Of a stretch of DNA of 64,000 nucleotides, positions 7,807 through 17,264 are shown piece after piece (position 1 is the stretch's first letter; each line of letters starts with the position of its first letter). The notes under the pieces are model-generated. The model was not told the origin of the DNA. It saw only the letters and a program-made list of their open reading frames with translations, and did not search any database. Made by a program: the position numbers and the translations under genes. The DNA is from an uncultured Lachnospiraceae bacterium (GTDB lineage Bacteria > Bacillota > Clostridia > Lachnospirales > Lachnospiraceae). The stretch covers positions 1 to 64,000 of the forward strand of contig CAMWUL010000010.1 of assembly GCA_947177445.1 (NCBI GenBank), given 5' to 3'.

Positions 7807-8758
7807 GGGAGATTCTTCTGTTCCGGCGAGGCAATGGGGCAGAAGAGCTCTGGCGCTGGTACTGGCCGGCCTGGGGATCTGGATCCTGGCAGGACTGTGG
7901 GGATACAGACAGGAAAGCCGCCCGTCAGAGGGAAGAGGCCGGGAGGTGGAGCCGGAGGGGCAGTCAGAGCCGGGGGATCAGTCAGAGTCGGGACGGCAGT
8001 CAGAGCCCCCCGTCTTGTCAGGAACTCTGCAGATTTTTGGGAGCACTTCCATGGACAGGGTGATGAATGCCCTGGCCCAGGCCTTTGCGGAAAAATACCC
8101 GCAGGTCACTGTGGTGATCATACCTGCAGGCTCCAGCGCCGGTATAGAGGCAGTGCTTTCGGGAAGCGCTCATATCGGCTGCTCCTCCAGGGAGCTTACG
8201 GAGGAGGAAAAAGCCGCAGGCGCGGTGGAACAGGTTTTGGCCCTGGACGGTCTGGCGGTATGCGTGGAGGTCTCCTGCGGAATTACGGAGTTAACAGGCG
8301 GTCAGCTGGCGGAGCTTTATACCGGAGCCGTGAGAAACTGGTCCCGTCTGGGAGGGAGCGATCTTCCTGTGGTGCTGGTGGGACGGGAAGCAGGAAGCGG
8401 TACCAGAGAGGCCTTTGAGAGGCTGCTGGGTCTTACGGATCTGTGTACATATGCAAACGAATTGAACAGCACCGGGGCGGTGCTGGCCAGAGTGGCTTCC
8501 GTGCCCGGCGCAGTGGGTTATGTATCCTTCGACGGACTGGATGGAAGCGTGACAGTAGTAACCCTGGACGGGGTGGAGGCATCCCCTGAAAATGTGAAAA
8601 GCGGAGCCTACCCCTTGAGCAGACCGCTGGTGATGGTGACCAAGGGAGAGATTTCCGGTCAGGAGCAGATTGTTCAGGCCTGGTTTGACTTTGCACTTGG
8701 GAAGGAAGGGCAGAGTATCGTGGAAGAAACCGGGCTGATTCCGGTGCAGGAGCCGTGA
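7754..8758 (+). CDS. pstS: Phosphate ABC transporter substrate-binding protein
   Basis: Binds phosphate outside the membrane and hands it to PstCA. The PstS fold is shown by GSTSMDRVMNAL, PAGSSAGIEAV and the phosphate loop REAGSGTREAFE. A hydrophobic helix (RALALVLAGLGIWILAGLWG) forms an N-terminal anchor, then comes a Gln/Ser/Glu/Gly-rich linker with a repeated QSEPG/QSESG unit. There is no lipobox cysteine, unlike most Gram-positive PstS lipoproteins, so it is probably held by an uncleaved helix. I chose ATG 7754 because AGAGG lies 7 nt upstream; ATGs at 7718, 7751 and 7775 are possible. It overlaps the amidase by about 50 nt in another frame. Confidence 0.88.
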   Translation: MWRRLLQMGFCRQSKAPEGDSSVPARQWGRRALALVLAGLGIWILAGLWGYRQESRPSEGRGREVEPEGQSEPGDQSESGRQSEPPVLSGTLQIFGSTSMDRVMNALAQAFAEKYPQVTVVIIPAGSSAGIEAVLSGSAHIGCSSRELTEEEKAAGAVEQVLALDGLAVCVEVSCGITELTGGQLAELYTGAVRNWSRLGGSDLPVVLVGREAGSGTREAFERLLGLTDLCTYANELNSTGAVLARVASVPGAVGYVSFDGLDGSVTVVTLDGVEASPENVKSGAYPLSRPLVMVTKGEISGQEQIVQAWFDFALGKEGQSIVEETGLIPVQEP

Positions 8759-8828
8759 GGGCATGGAGTATAATGAGCCGGGCGCCGACAATCAGTTGAA
8801 GTCGGGCACGTACAGCAGGAGTGCAGTC

Positions 8829-9767
8829 ATGGAGCAGAATTCGTTATTTTCTGTCATGAGGGGAACAAAGAAAAAGGCTGCGGTGGAGGCCGCCGCTCAG
8901 GCCATATTTACCTTCTGCGGGTTTCTGGCGGTTTTGGCGGTGGGGGTTATCGTGGCGTATATGATTGTCAGCGGAACGCCCGCCCTGGCCCGGGCAGGGT
9001 GGAAGGAGATTTTGTTCGGGACAGTCTGGCGGCCAGGGGGAGAGGATCCCCGGTATGGCATATTCTTTTGTATATTATCCTCTCTGGCAGGAACTCTTCT
9101 GGCAGTCTTGATCGGAGCGCCGGTGGGAGTGCTGACGGCGGTATTTCTGGCGGAGCTGGCGGATAAAAGATTGGCGGGAATCCTGAGAGCTGCGGTGGAG
9201 CTGCTGGCGGGCATCCCGTCTGTAATATATGGACTGCTGGGCATTTATCTGTTAAATCCGATGATGTATCGTCTGGAACGCTGGATTTTTGCCGGATCCG
9301 AAACCCATCAGTTTACCGGCGGAGCTAATCTTTTGTCGGCATCTCTGATTTTGGCGGTGATGATTCTGCCCACGGTAGTTAACATCAGCGAAGCGGCCAT
9401 CCGGGCGGTGGATCCTGGAATCCGCAGGGCCTCCCTTGCCTTGGGAGCTTCCAGGATTCAGACCATTTTTGGGTCTGTGCTGCCAGCGGCAAAGCCCGGT
9501 ATTATGACGGCAGTGGTGCTGGGGGTGGGAAGAGCACTGGGAGAAGCCATGGCTATTACGCTGGCGTCCGGAAACAGTGTGAATTTTCCCCTTCCTTTTC
9601 ATTCTGTGCGGTTTTTGACCTCGGCCATTGTCAGCGAGATGGGGTATGCCCAGGGAACCCACAGACAGGTGTTGTTTACCGCCGGTCTGGTATTGTTTGT
9701 GCTGATTATGCTGGTGAATCTGGTGTTGGCGAGGATTATGAAGGAAGGGCTGGTGCAGGATGGGTGA
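8829..9767 (+). CDS. pstC: Phosphate ABC transporter permease PstC
   Basis: Inner-membrane channel subunit of the high-affinity phosphate importer, 312 residues with six predicted helices. Family motifs are GIPSVIYGLLGI and the EAA-loop region LGASRIQTIF...VGRALGEAMAI. The start at 8829 (MEQNSLFSVM) has AGGAG at 7 nt. An in-frame ATG at 8763 would add 22 polar residues but has GAGG only 2 nt away. It ends 8 nt inside pstA. Confidence 0.93.
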   Translation: MEQNSLFSVMRGTKKKAAVEAAAQAIFTFCGFLAVLAVGVIVAYMIVSGTPALARAGWKEILFGTVWRPGGEDPRYGIFFCILSSLAGTLLAVLIGAPVGVLTAVFLAELADKRLAGILRAAVELLAGIPSVIYGLLGIYLLNPMMYRLERWIFAGSETHQFTGGANLLSASLILAVMILPTVVNISEAAIRAVDPGIRRASLALGASRIQTIFGSVLPAAKPGIMTAVVLGVGRALGEAMAITLASGNSVNFPLPFHSVRFLTSAIVSEMGYAQGTHRQVLFTAGLVLFVLIMLVNLVLARIMKEGLVQDG

Positions 9768-10674
9768 TCTGCTTTCGGGAAAAAGGAGAGTAAGGCCCGG
9801 AGAAGGATTTCTTATGGCAGCGGTATACGGCGCGGCCTCTATGACCATTTTTTTGCTGCTGGGAATCATAGGCTATGTTTTCTTCAGGGGCTTCCGCATG
9901 GTAAGCCTTCGTTTTCTGGTTTCTGTCACCGATTCGCTGAAGGGAACGGTGGGAATCGGCGGAAATCTGGTAAACACGCTGTATATTTTGGGGCTGACGC
10001 TGGGAAGCGCCGTTCCCGCGGGAGTGGGCGCTGCCATTTACTTGAACGAATATGCAAAGCCGGGGGCGCTGGTAAAGCTCATCGATTTTACCACGGAGAC
10101 TCTGGCAGGGATCCCATCCGTTATTTTCGGATTGTTTGGTATGGTGTTTTTCGGAGGCGTGCTGGGGATGGGTTTTTCCCTGATCAGCGGCTCTCTGACG
10201 CTGACCTTGATGGTGCTCCCGCTGATTGTGAGAAATACCCAGGAGGCGCTGCGGGCAGTTCCTGAGGGATACCGCAGCGCTGCTTTGGGTATGGGCGCAG
10301 GCAGATGGTATATGATCCGAACCGTTTTGCTGCCAGACGCGCTGCCGGGAATTCTCACCGGCGTCCTTCTGGCAGCAGGGCGGATCGTGGGAGAATCGGC
10401 GGCGCTTTTATTTACCGCGGGGAGCGCCGGACTTTTGCCCAGGCAGGGAGAAACTATCCGTGAAAACATAGGAAATCTTATAGGAAAGGCATTGGAGCCG
10501 GGAGGCACTTTGTCGGTGGAGCTTTATCTGCAGATGCAGGAGGGAAGCTTCGAGGCGGCGTTCGGGACAGGATGTGTGCTGATTCTGATCACCTTTGCAG
10601 TGAATCTGCTGTTTCGGCTGGCAGCGGGGCAAATGAAAAAAGGCGGCGGGAGGGGCGCAGTGTATGGAAAGTAG
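9760..10674 (+). CDS. pstA: Phosphate ABC transporter permease PstA
   Basis: Second channel subunit, 304 residues and six helices. It carries the matching motifs [15 protein letters not shown] and [18 protein letters not shown]. It overlaps pstC by 8 nt and pstB by 11 nt, so the importer proteins are translationally coupled. Confidence 0.93.
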   Translation: MGDLLSGKRRVRPGEGFLMAAVYGAASMTIFLLLGIIGYVFFRGFRMVSLRFLVSVTDSLKGTVGIGGNLVNTLYILGLTLGSAVPAGVGAAIYLNEYAKPGALVKLIDFTTETLAGIPSVIFGLFGMVFFGGVLGMGFSLISGSLTLTLMVLPLIVRNTQEALRAVPEGYRSAALGMGAGRWYMIRTVLLPDALPGILTGVLLAAGRIVGESAALLFTAGSAGLLPRQGETIRENIGNLIGKALEPGGTLSVELYLQMQEGSFEAAFGTGCVLILITFAVNLLFRLAAGQMKKGGGRGAVYGK

Positions 10675-11422
10675 TAAAATATCGGTGAAGGATCTGAACC
10701 TGTATTATGGGGAAAAGCATGTTCTGCAGGATGTGGGGCTGGATGTGGGGGAGCATAGCGTCATGGCCCTCATCGGTCCCAGCGGCTGCGGAAAATCTAC
10801 TTTTTTGAAGTGTATCAACAGAATGAATGATCTGGCGGAGGGCGTAAAAATCCAGGGGAAGATTCTGCTGGATGGGGAGGACATTTACGATAGGAGAGTG
10901 GATACAACGCTGCTGCGGAAAAAGGTGGGAATGGTATTTCAGCAGCCCAATCCTTTTCCTATGAGTATCTACGATAATGTGGCTTATGGACCCAGGCTGC
11001 ACGGCATAAAAGGAAAGGGGGAGCTGGATGAGATCGTGGAGAGGGCGCTGACGGACGCCGCTGTTTTTGAAGAGGTCAGGGACTGCCTGAAAAAGCCGGC
11101 GCCGGGGCTGTCGGGAGGACAGCAGCAGCGCCTTTGTATTGCCAGGGCTCTGGCAGTGGAACCGGAGGTGCTGCTGATGGACGAACCAACGGCAGCGCTG
11201 GATCCGGTATCCACATTAAAGATCGAAGGATTGGTTCAGAGCCTGCAAAAAAAATATACGGTTATCATTGTGACCCACAATATGCAGCAGGCGGCAAGAA
11301 TTTCGGATCATACGGCCTTTTTCCTGGCGGGCCGGCTTATAGAGACCGGCGTCACGGGAAGGATCTTTTCCGCGCCCCGGGACAGAAGAACCGTGGATTA
11401 TATCATGGGTCGCTTTGGGTGA
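10664..11422 (+). CDS. pstB: Phosphate ABC transporter ATP-binding protein PstB
   Basis: ATPase that powers phosphate uptake, 252 residues, the standard PstB size. Walker A is GPSGCGKST, the PstB-typical stretch [11 protein letters not shown] follows, the Q-loop region is [18 protein letters not shown], the signature [15 protein letters not shown] and Walker [14 protein letters not shown]. No phoU follows, although it usually closes this operon. The last 20 nt overlap the convergent corC-like gene. Confidence 0.95.
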   Translation: MESSKISVKDLNLYYGEKHVLQDVGLDVGEHSVMALIGPSGCGKSTFLKCINRMNDLAEGVKIQGKILLDGEDIYDRRVDTTLLRKKVGMVFQQPNPFPMSIYDNVAYGPRLHGIKGKGELDEIVERALTDAAVFEEVRDCLKKPAPGLSGGQQQRLCIARALAVEPEVLLMDEPTAALDPVSTLKIEGLVQSLQKKYTVIIVTHNMQQAARISDHTAFFLAGRLIETGVTGRIFSAPRDRRTVDYIMGRFG

Positions 11423-12692
11423 GGGAGGCTTCCTCCTGTGCAGGAGGCTCCGGCAGTGTCATCTGCACCTTGATAATCCTGTTTTGATCGATACCCTGCA
11501 CTTTTAAGTGAATGCCGTTGTCCAGAGTAATCTCCTCGTTGTCCTCCGGCAGACGGTCCAGGTATTCGATAATGATGCCGCCGATGGAATCATAATCTTC
11601 GCTGTCCAGCTTTGTTCCCAGTCTGTCATTGATATCGTCCAGCTTCATGCTGCCTTCTACCAGCCAGGTCCGTTCGCCCACCTCTTTAATCAGCTCTGCT
11701 TCGTCTGCATCGTATTCGTCCCGGATCTCGCCCACGATTTCCTCCAGCAGATCCTCCAGAGTGATCATACCCACGGCGGCTCCGTATTCGTTCAGCACAA
11801 AGGTCATGCTGGTGGTTTTTTCCCGCAGCTCATAGAGCAGATCGGCCACTTTTTTATATTCGTATGTATAGTGGGCGTCCCGGAGAATATTTTTCACAAG
11901 GAAATTTTCCGGATTTCCCGTAAGAATGAAGTCCTTGATATTGATGAAACCGATTATATTGTCCTTCTCCTCCTGGTACACGGGGAGACGGGTATACATG
12001 GATTCCCGGAATACATTCATCACCTTGTCATAGGGAGCGTTTACGTTGACAGTAACCATATTGATCCGCGGGATCATGATATCCTTTGCCAGGGCATCGG
12101 AAAAATCAAACACATTATAGATCATTTCCCGCTCTTCGGATTCGATGACGCCGTCCTCATGACTTACCTCCACATAGGTGCGAAGCTCGGCTTCAGTCAT
12201 GGTAGTCATGCGCTTGCTTGGATCGATATGCATCAGCCGCAGGATTCCGTTCGCCAGCTTGTCGATTATGAAAATCACCGGGGTCAGAAGCTGCATCAGC
12301 CCATATATGATGCCGCTGTACGCCAGGGAAAGCTTTTCCGAGGAAACCATGGCCCAGGTTTTGGGGACGATTTCGCCGAAGATCAAAACGACAATGGTCA
12401 GAGCCCCGGTAGCAATGCCTACCGCAAGGTGGATGCGCGCTGCCAGGGTAGTAGCCAGGGAAGCGGCAGAGAGATTTACGATATTGTTGCCGATCAGTAT
12501 GGCACTGAGCATTTTGCTGTAATTTTCCAGTATTTTATTGACCCTTGCGGCGCGCTTGCTGCCTTCCTCCTCCAAAGCGCGCATGCGCACGCGGTTGACG
12601 GTGGTGAGGGCTGTTTCCGCCGAAGAGAAAAAACCGGATAAAATGACAAGTACGATCAGAATCACAAGTTGTATGACACCTGGGGCATCCAA
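11403..12692 (-). CDS. CNNM/CBS/CorC-domain membrane protein (HlyC/CorC family)
   Basis: A 429-residue protein of the family linked to magnesium or cobalt efflux and often labelled hemolysin-like. It has an N-terminal DUF21/CNNM membrane domain with the typical [16 protein letters not shown] stretch, a central CBS pair (about 200-330, PRINMVTVN... and [20 protein letters not shown]) and a C-terminal CorC_HlyC domain ([15 protein letters not shown]). The start codon is TTG at 12692, with AAGGAG about 9 nt upstream; eight T residues lie between them. The true ion specificity is uncertain. It converges on pstB with a 20-nt overlap and no terminator. Confidence 0.88.
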   Translation of the reverse strand: MDAPGVIQLVILIVLVILSGFFSSAETALTTVNRVRMRALEEEGSKRAARVNKILENYSKMLSAILIGNNIVNLSAASLATTLAARIHLAVGIATGALTIVVLIFGEIVPKTWAMVSSEKLSLAYSGIIYGLMQLLTPVIFIIDKLANGILRLMHIDPSKRMTTMTEAELRTYVEVSHEDGVIESEEREMIYNVFDFSDALAKDIMIPRINMVTVNVNAPYDKVMNVFRESMYTRLPVYQEEKDNIIGFINIKDFILTGNPENFLVKNILRDAHYTYEYKKVADLLYELREKTTSMTFVLNEYGAAVGMITLEDLLEEIVGEIRDEYDADEAELIKEVGERTWLVEGSMKLDDINDRLGTKLDSEDYDSIGGIIIEYLDRLPEDNEEITLDNGIHLKVQGIDQNRIIKVQMTLPEPPAQEEASLTQSDP

Positions 12693-12836
12693 AAAAAACC
12701 ACTCCTTTTCCTTATGTGATATAGATATTATGAAGATTCAACCTCAACTATACATAGAATAAAAGCTGTTGTCAAGTTTCCGGACCCTTGTGCATATGAT
12801 TTTATAAAAAGTTTAGTTACGGACAGGGAGGTAGAA

Positions 12837-13214
12837 ATGGAACAGTCGTCAAAGACGGAGAAAACCCCGGTGATCTTTTTACTGAAGAGCTTATTGTTTT
12901 CGTACATATTGACAGGAGCCCTGCTGGTGATCCTGGCATTTCTGCTCTACAAGCTGAACCTGAGTGAAAAAATAGTATCGGCGGCCATTATTGTGATTTA
13001 TGTGGCGGCTACCTTTTTTGCGGGCTTTATGACAGGGAAAAAAATAAGAAACCGGCGCTTTTTGTGGGGGCTGTTGGAGGGCTGCGCCTACTTTCTGGTG
13101 CTTGCCGCGGTCTCCTTTGCGGTGGGACAGGGCAAAACCGGTATTGACACATCTTTTTTCACAACGCTGGTACTGTGTGCCGGAGGCGGTATGCTGGGGG
13201 GAATGCTGAGCTAG
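12837..13214 (+). CDS. TIGR04086-type four-helix membrane protein
   Basis: A 125-residue protein with four hydrophobic segments (about 18-40, 45-65, 77-97, 105-124) and a short basic loop GKKIRNRR. From memory it fits the TIGR04086 family of Clostridia, whose members sit beside SCIFF peptide genes. GGGAGG lies upstream of the ATG. No catalytic motif is visible. Being next to scfA suggests a role in peptide handling or export, which is inference. Confidence 0.75.
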   Translation: MEQSSKTEKTPVIFLLKSLLFSYILTGALLVILAFLLYKLNLSEKIVSAAIIVIYVAATFFAGFMTGKKIRNRRFLWGLLEGCAYFLVLAAVSFAVGQGKTGIDTSFFTTLVLCAGGGMLGGMLS

Positions 13215-13234
13215 GTGTTTTTTGAAAAAACTGT

Positions 13235-13262
13235 TTTACAAATGAGGTTTTTGTGGTATAAT
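13235..13262 (+). promoter_or_regulatory. Strong promoter for scfA
   Basis: TTTACA (13235-13240), 16 nt, then TATAAT (13257-13262) with a TG one base before it (extended -10). It gives the SCIFF peptide gene its own strong start, separate from the upstream membrane-protein gene. Confidence 0.75.
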
Positions 13263-13303
13263 GCTTTCGATTGATCTACCATAACATAAGGAGGCTGTAT
13301 CAA

Positions 13304-13447
13304 ATGAAGCATATCAAAACACTTACGACCCGCAATTTGAAGGAATCCGTGAAGAAGGGCGGATGCGGCGAGTGCCAGACTTCCTGTCAGTCCGCATGCA
13401 AGACTTCCTGCACGGTGGGCAATCAGAGCTGTGAAAAGATCAAGTAA
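13304..13447 (+). CDS. scfA: Six-cysteine ranthipeptide SCIFF precursor
   Basis: A 47-residue precursor of a ribosomally made, post-translationally cross-linked peptide. It opens MKHIKTLTTRNLKESVKKGG, the near-invariant SCIFF leader, followed by six cysteines at 21, 24, 28, 32, 36 and 43. Cys32 and Thr37 match the thioether pair reported for the homologous CteA peptide (recalled). AAGGAGG lies 9 nt before the ATG. A terminator follows and the maturase gene is next, the standard arrangement. The biological role of SCIFF peptides is not settled; quorum-type signalling has been proposed. Confidence 0.95.
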   Translation: MKHIKTLTTRNLKESVKKGGCGECQTSCQSACKTSCTVGNQSCEKIK

Positions 13448-13471
13448 TCCGGCATTTGCCTGGGGTAAGCT

Positions 13472-13500
13472 AAGCAGCGATTCCGGTCGCTGCTTCTTTT
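13472..13500 (+). terminator. Intrinsic terminator between scfA and scfB
   Basis: AAGCAGCGA (13472-13480) pairs perfectly with TCGCTGCTT (13487-13495) around a TTCCGG loop and is followed by CTTTT. It should leave most transcripts carrying only the short peptide gene, with partial read-through into the maturase. Confidence 0.85.
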
Positions 13501-13553
13501 CGTGCCCGGACAATCCGGTTACATAAGATACTTTTTGGAAAGGAAATACTCCT

Positions 13554-14954
13554 GTGATACATCAATATAAAAGTAATGGCTACAATATAGTGATGGATGT
13601 GAACAGCGGATCCGTCCACGTGGTGGACGATATTGTGTACACAATGATTCCGCTGATAGAGCCCTTGATAGAGGAGGGCGTCAAGGATCCGGATACCATA
13701 AAGGCTGCGGTGCTGAATCTGGCGGGCATTTCCGGCCCGGAGGAGGAGATCACCGAGGCTGTGGATGAGGTTCTGGAGCTGGAAAAGAACGGGCAGCTGT
13801 TCGCTCCGGATATCTACGAGAATTATGTTTTTGACTTTAAAAAGCGTCAGACAGTGGTGAAGGCACTCTGCCTCCACATTGCCCACGACTGTAACCTGGC
13901 CTGCAGGTATTGCTTTGCAGGAGAGGGAGAGTACCACGGGAGAAGGGCGCTGATGAGCTTTGACGTGGGGAAAAAGGCCCTGGATTTTCTGGTGGAGCAT
14001 TCCGGGAACCGGGTCAACCTGGAGGTGGATTTCTTCGGGGGAGAGCCCTTGATGAACTGGCAGGTGGTAAAGGAGCTGGTGGCCTATGGCAGAAGTCTGG
14101 AAAAGCCCCGGGGAAAGAAATTTCGTTTCACCCTTACCACAAACGGCGTGCTTTTGGACGATGAGATACTGGAATTTGCCAATCGGGAGATGGACAACAT
14201 TGTACTGAGCATCGACGGACGAAAGGAAGTCCACGACAGGATGCGGCCCTTCCGGGGCGGACAGGGAAGCTATGACAGCGTCGTCCCCAAATTTATAAAG
14301 ACAGCCGAAAGCCGGGGGCAGAAAAAATATTATGTGCGGGGAACCTACACCCACGACAATCTGGACTTTTCGGAGGATGTGCTGCATCTGGCGGACCTGG
14401 GCTTTCAGCAGATTTCCGTGGAGCCGGTGGTGGCGGAAGCCTCGGATCCATATGCTATTACCGAGGCGGATCTGCCGGTGCTGAAGGAAGAATATGATAA
14501 GCTTGCCATGGAGATGACACGGCGCCGCAGAGAGGGACGGGGATTCAATTTTTTCCATTTTATGATAGATCTGGAGGGAGGTCCCTGTGTGGCAAAGCGC
14601 CTGTCGGGCTGCGGCTCCGGTACGGAATACCTGGCCGTGACGCCCTGGGGAGACCTCTATCCCTGCCATCAGTTTGTGGGGAACGAGAAGTTTCTCATGG
14701 GAAACGTGGAGAAGGGAATCGTCAGGGAGGATCTCCGGGAGCAGTTTAAGTGCTGTAATGTTTATGCCAAGGACAAGTGCAGAAAATGCTTTGCCAAATT
14801 TTACTGCAGCGGCGGATGTGCGGCGAATTCCTACCATTTCCACGGAAATATCAACGATACCTACGACGTGGGCTGTGAGCTTCAGCGCAAGCGTGTGGAA
14901 TGTGCGGTGATGCTGAAGGTGGACGAGCTGGAAATGGAACAGAAAGTGGAATGA
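13554..14954 (+). CDS. scfB: Radical SAM SCIFF maturase (thioether-forming)
   Basis: A 466-residue radical SAM/SPASM enzyme that installs Cys-to-Thr thioether bridges in ScfA. The N-terminal ~95 residues look like a peptide-recognition (RRE-type) domain. The SAM-cluster motif is C113-NLA-C117-RY-C120. The C-terminal third is cysteine-rich and binds the auxiliary clusters (for example FKCCNVYAKDKCRKC and FYCSGGCAANSYHFHG). The start is GTG at 13554 with AAAGG about 10 nt upstream. It follows scfA by 106 nt and precedes secDF by only a few bases. Confidence 0.95.
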   Translation: MIHQYKSNGYNIVMDVNSGSVHVVDDIVYTMIPLIEPLIEEGVKDPDTIKAAVLNLAGISGPEEEITEAVDEVLELEKNGQLFAPDIYENYVFDFKKRQTVVKALCLHIAHDCNLACRYCFAGEGEYHGRRALMSFDVGKKALDFLVEHSGNRVNLEVDFFGGEPLMNWQVVKELVAYGRSLEKPRGKKFRFTLTTNGVLLDDEILEFANREMDNIVLSIDGRKEVHDRMRPFRGGQGSYDSVVPKFIKTAESRGQKKYYVRGTYTHDNLDFSEDVLHLADLGFQQISVEPVVAEASDPYAITEADLPVLKEEYDKLAMEMTRRRREGRGFNFFHFMIDLEGGPCVAKRLSGCGSGTEYLAVTPWGDLYPCHQFVGNEKFLMGNVEKGIVREDLREQFKCCNVYAKDKCRKCFAKFYCSGGCAANSYHFHGNINDTYDVGCELQRKRVECAVMLKVDELEMEQKVE

Positions 14955-14994
14955 GAAAATGCCCGTTAAGGGCCGGACAGAAAGGATGAAGAAA

Positions 14995-17256
14995 ATGAAA
15001 AGGAACAGGGCGATCGTGACACTTTTGTGTGTGCTGTTGATTCTGGCAGGTGTCACGTATGTGGATTTCTTCGGTGTGAATGCCGAGGGGGACGGCAGCG
15101 CTTCCACCATCAAGCTGGGGCTTGATCTGGCGGGCGGCGTCAGTATCACATACCAGGTGGTGGGGGATGAGACTCCCAGCGCCACGGATATGAGCGATAC
15201 CATTGCAAAGCTTCAGAAGCGTGTGGAGAACTACAGCAAGGAGGCCATCGTTTACCAGGAGGGCGCGGACCGGATCAATATCGAGATTCCCGGGGTCAGC
15301 GATGCCAATGCCATTCTGCAGGAGCTGGGACGGCCCGGGGCGCTGTATTTTATTGCGGCCACCGATTCCGAAGGCAGAGCCAATTACAGCTACCAGACGG
15401 TACAGAACTCCGATGGCAGCTATGAAAATGTCTATGTGATAAACAAGACCATAGAAGAGATGCTGGAGGACGGCTCCATACTTCTTACGGGAACCGATGT
15501 GAAGGATGCCAGCGCAGGCACGATTCAGGACACTATGGGAACCCAGTACGCGGTAAACCTGATTATGACCGAGGAAGGAACGGAAAAGTTCGCCCAGGCC
15601 ACGGAGAATGCCTATAACAAAAGGGAGACACTGGGCATTTATTACGATGGAAGCATTATCAGCGCCCCCAGTGTAAATGTGATCATCAGGGACGGAAATG
15701 CCCAGATATCTCCCATGGAGTCCTTTGAGCGGGCGGAAAACCTTGCCTCTACCATTCGTATCGGCGGACTGAAGCTGGAGCTGGAGGAGCTGCATTCCAA
15801 GGTGGTGGGCGCCCAGCTGGGTGTGGACGCCATCGAGACCAGCCTGCAGGCCGGAGCCATCGGACTTGCCATTGTGGCTGTTTTTATGATTGCAGTGTAT
15901 TTGCTTCCCGGCCTGGCTTCCGTGGTGGGGCTTCTGTCCTATGTGGCTCTGGTGGTGCTGCTTTTAAGGGGCTTTGATATGACGCTGACCCTGTCCGGTG
16001 TGGCGGGCATTATCCTGTCCATCGGTATGGCTGTGGATGCCAACGTGATTATATTTGCCAGAATCCGGGAGGAGCTGGCTACCGGAAAGGCCGTAAAGAG
16101 CGCGATGAAGATCGGCTTTGACAAGGCGCTGTCTGCTATTATAGACGGTAATATCACCACCCTGATCGCCGCCTTTGTGCTGCTGCTTCTGGGGCCCGGC
16201 TCCGTGAAGGGCTTTGCGCAGACGCTGGCGCTGGGCATTGTGCTGTCCATGTTTACGTCTCTGGTGGTGACCAGAATGATTTTGAATGCCCTGTATGCCC
16301 TTGGGCTGAAGAGCGAGAAGCTTTACGGTGTGGGAAGAGAGCACAAGACCCTGAATATCCTTTCCAAAAAGGGAATCTTTTTCGGCGTGTCCGCTGCTCT
16401 GATTGCCGCCGGCTTTATCGTGATGGGTGTGAACCAGGTCTCCAGCGGGGATGCCCTGAATTACAGCCTGGAGTTTAAGGGCGGCACCGCTACCACGGTG
16501 ACCTTTAAGGAGGCTATGACCCTGGAGCAGGCCAATTCCCAGGTGGCGCCTCTTATCGAGGAGATTACAGGCAGCGCCGTGCAGATTCAGACGGTGCAGG
16601 ATTCCAATGAGGTAATCTTTAAGACAGGCACGCTGGATGTGACAAAGAGAGAGGAGCTGAACCGGATGCTGACAGAGACCTTCGGCATCAGCAACGACAT
16701 GATCATTTCCGAGACCATCAGCTCCACCATCAGCAACGAAATGAAGTCCGATACGATTATTGCGGTGGTGGTGGCCATTGTATGTATGCTGATCTATATC
16801 AGGATCCGTTTCAGCGATATCCGTTTCGGTATCAGCAGTATTATCGCCCTGCTTCACGACGTGCTGGTGGTGCTGGCCTTCTATGCGGTGGCCAGAGTGT
16901 CCGTGAGCAATACCTTTGTGGCATGTATGCTGACAATCGTAGGTTATTCCATCAATGCCACCATCGTGATTTTTGACCGTATCCGTGAAAATATGGCTGT
17001 CATGACCCGGAAGGAGGATTTAAAGGATGTGGTGAACAGGAGTATCACACAGACCATGTCCAGAAGCATCTTCACCTCCCTGACCACCTTTATCATGGTG
17101 GCGGTGCTGTATGTGCTGGGAGTGACCAGCATTCGGGATTTCGCCCTGCCTCTTATGGTAGGCATTGTCTGCGGTACCTATTCGTCAATCTGCCTGGCTG
17201 GCAGCCTGTGGTATGTTTTCCGCATGAAATTCGCTCCCAAAAAGGAGAATTCATAA
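14995..17256 (+). CDS. secDF: Fused protein translocase subunit SecDF
   Basis: Membrane protein that uses the proton gradient to help pull secreted proteins across after SecYEG, about 753 residues with SecD and SecF fused. SecD features are LDLAGGVSITYQV in the first periplasmic-side domain and the charged TM4 motif MAVDANVIIFARIREEL. SecF begins near KKGIFFGVSAALIAAG. The conserved SecF motif here reads GYSINATIVIFDRIREN, with Ala where Asp is normally found. Start choice is uncertain: ATG 14995 has AAAGG 9 nt away; ATGs at 14959 and 14986 are also in frame. Adjacent to scfB, as in many Clostridia. Confidence 0.93.
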   Translation: MKRNRAIVTLLCVLLILAGVTYVDFFGVNAEGDGSASTIKLGLDLAGGVSITYQVVGDETPSATDMSDTIAKLQKRVENYSKEAIVYQEGADRINIEIPGVSDANAILQELGRPGALYFIAATDSEGRANYSYQTVQNSDGSYENVYVINKTIEEMLEDGSILLTGTDVKDASAGTIQDTMGTQYAVNLIMTEEGTEKFAQATENAYNKRETLGIYYDGSIISAPSVNVIIRDGNAQISPMESFERAENLASTIRIGGLKLELEELHSKVVGAQLGVDAIETSLQAGAIGLAIVAVFMIAVYLLPGLASVVGLLSYVALVVLLLRGFDMTLTLSGVAGIILSIGMAVDANVIIFARIREELATGKAVKSAMKIGFDKALSAIIDGNITTLIAAFVLLLLGPGSVKGFAQTLALGIVLSMFTSLVVTRMILNALYALGLKSEKLYGVGREHKTLNILSKKGIFFGVSAALIAAGFIVMGVNQVSSGDALNYSLEFKGGTATTVTFKEAMTLEQANSQVAPLIEEITGSAVQIQTVQDSNEVIFKTGTLDVTKREELNRMLTETFGISNDMIISETISSTISNEMKSDTIIAVVVAIVCMLIYIRIRFSDIRFGISSIIALLHDVLVVLAFYAVARVSVSNTFVACMLTIVGYSINATIVIFDRIRENMAVMTRKEDLKDVVNRSITQTMSRSIFTSLTTFIMVAVLYVLGVTSIRDFALPLMVGIVCGTYSSICLAGSLWYVFRMKFAPKKENS

Positions 17257-17264
17257 TTTGACAT

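Noticed and set aside
7834-8418. Arg/Gly-rich frame overlapping pstS
   Set aside because: Shadow of pstS in another frame; no motif and strongly biased composition.
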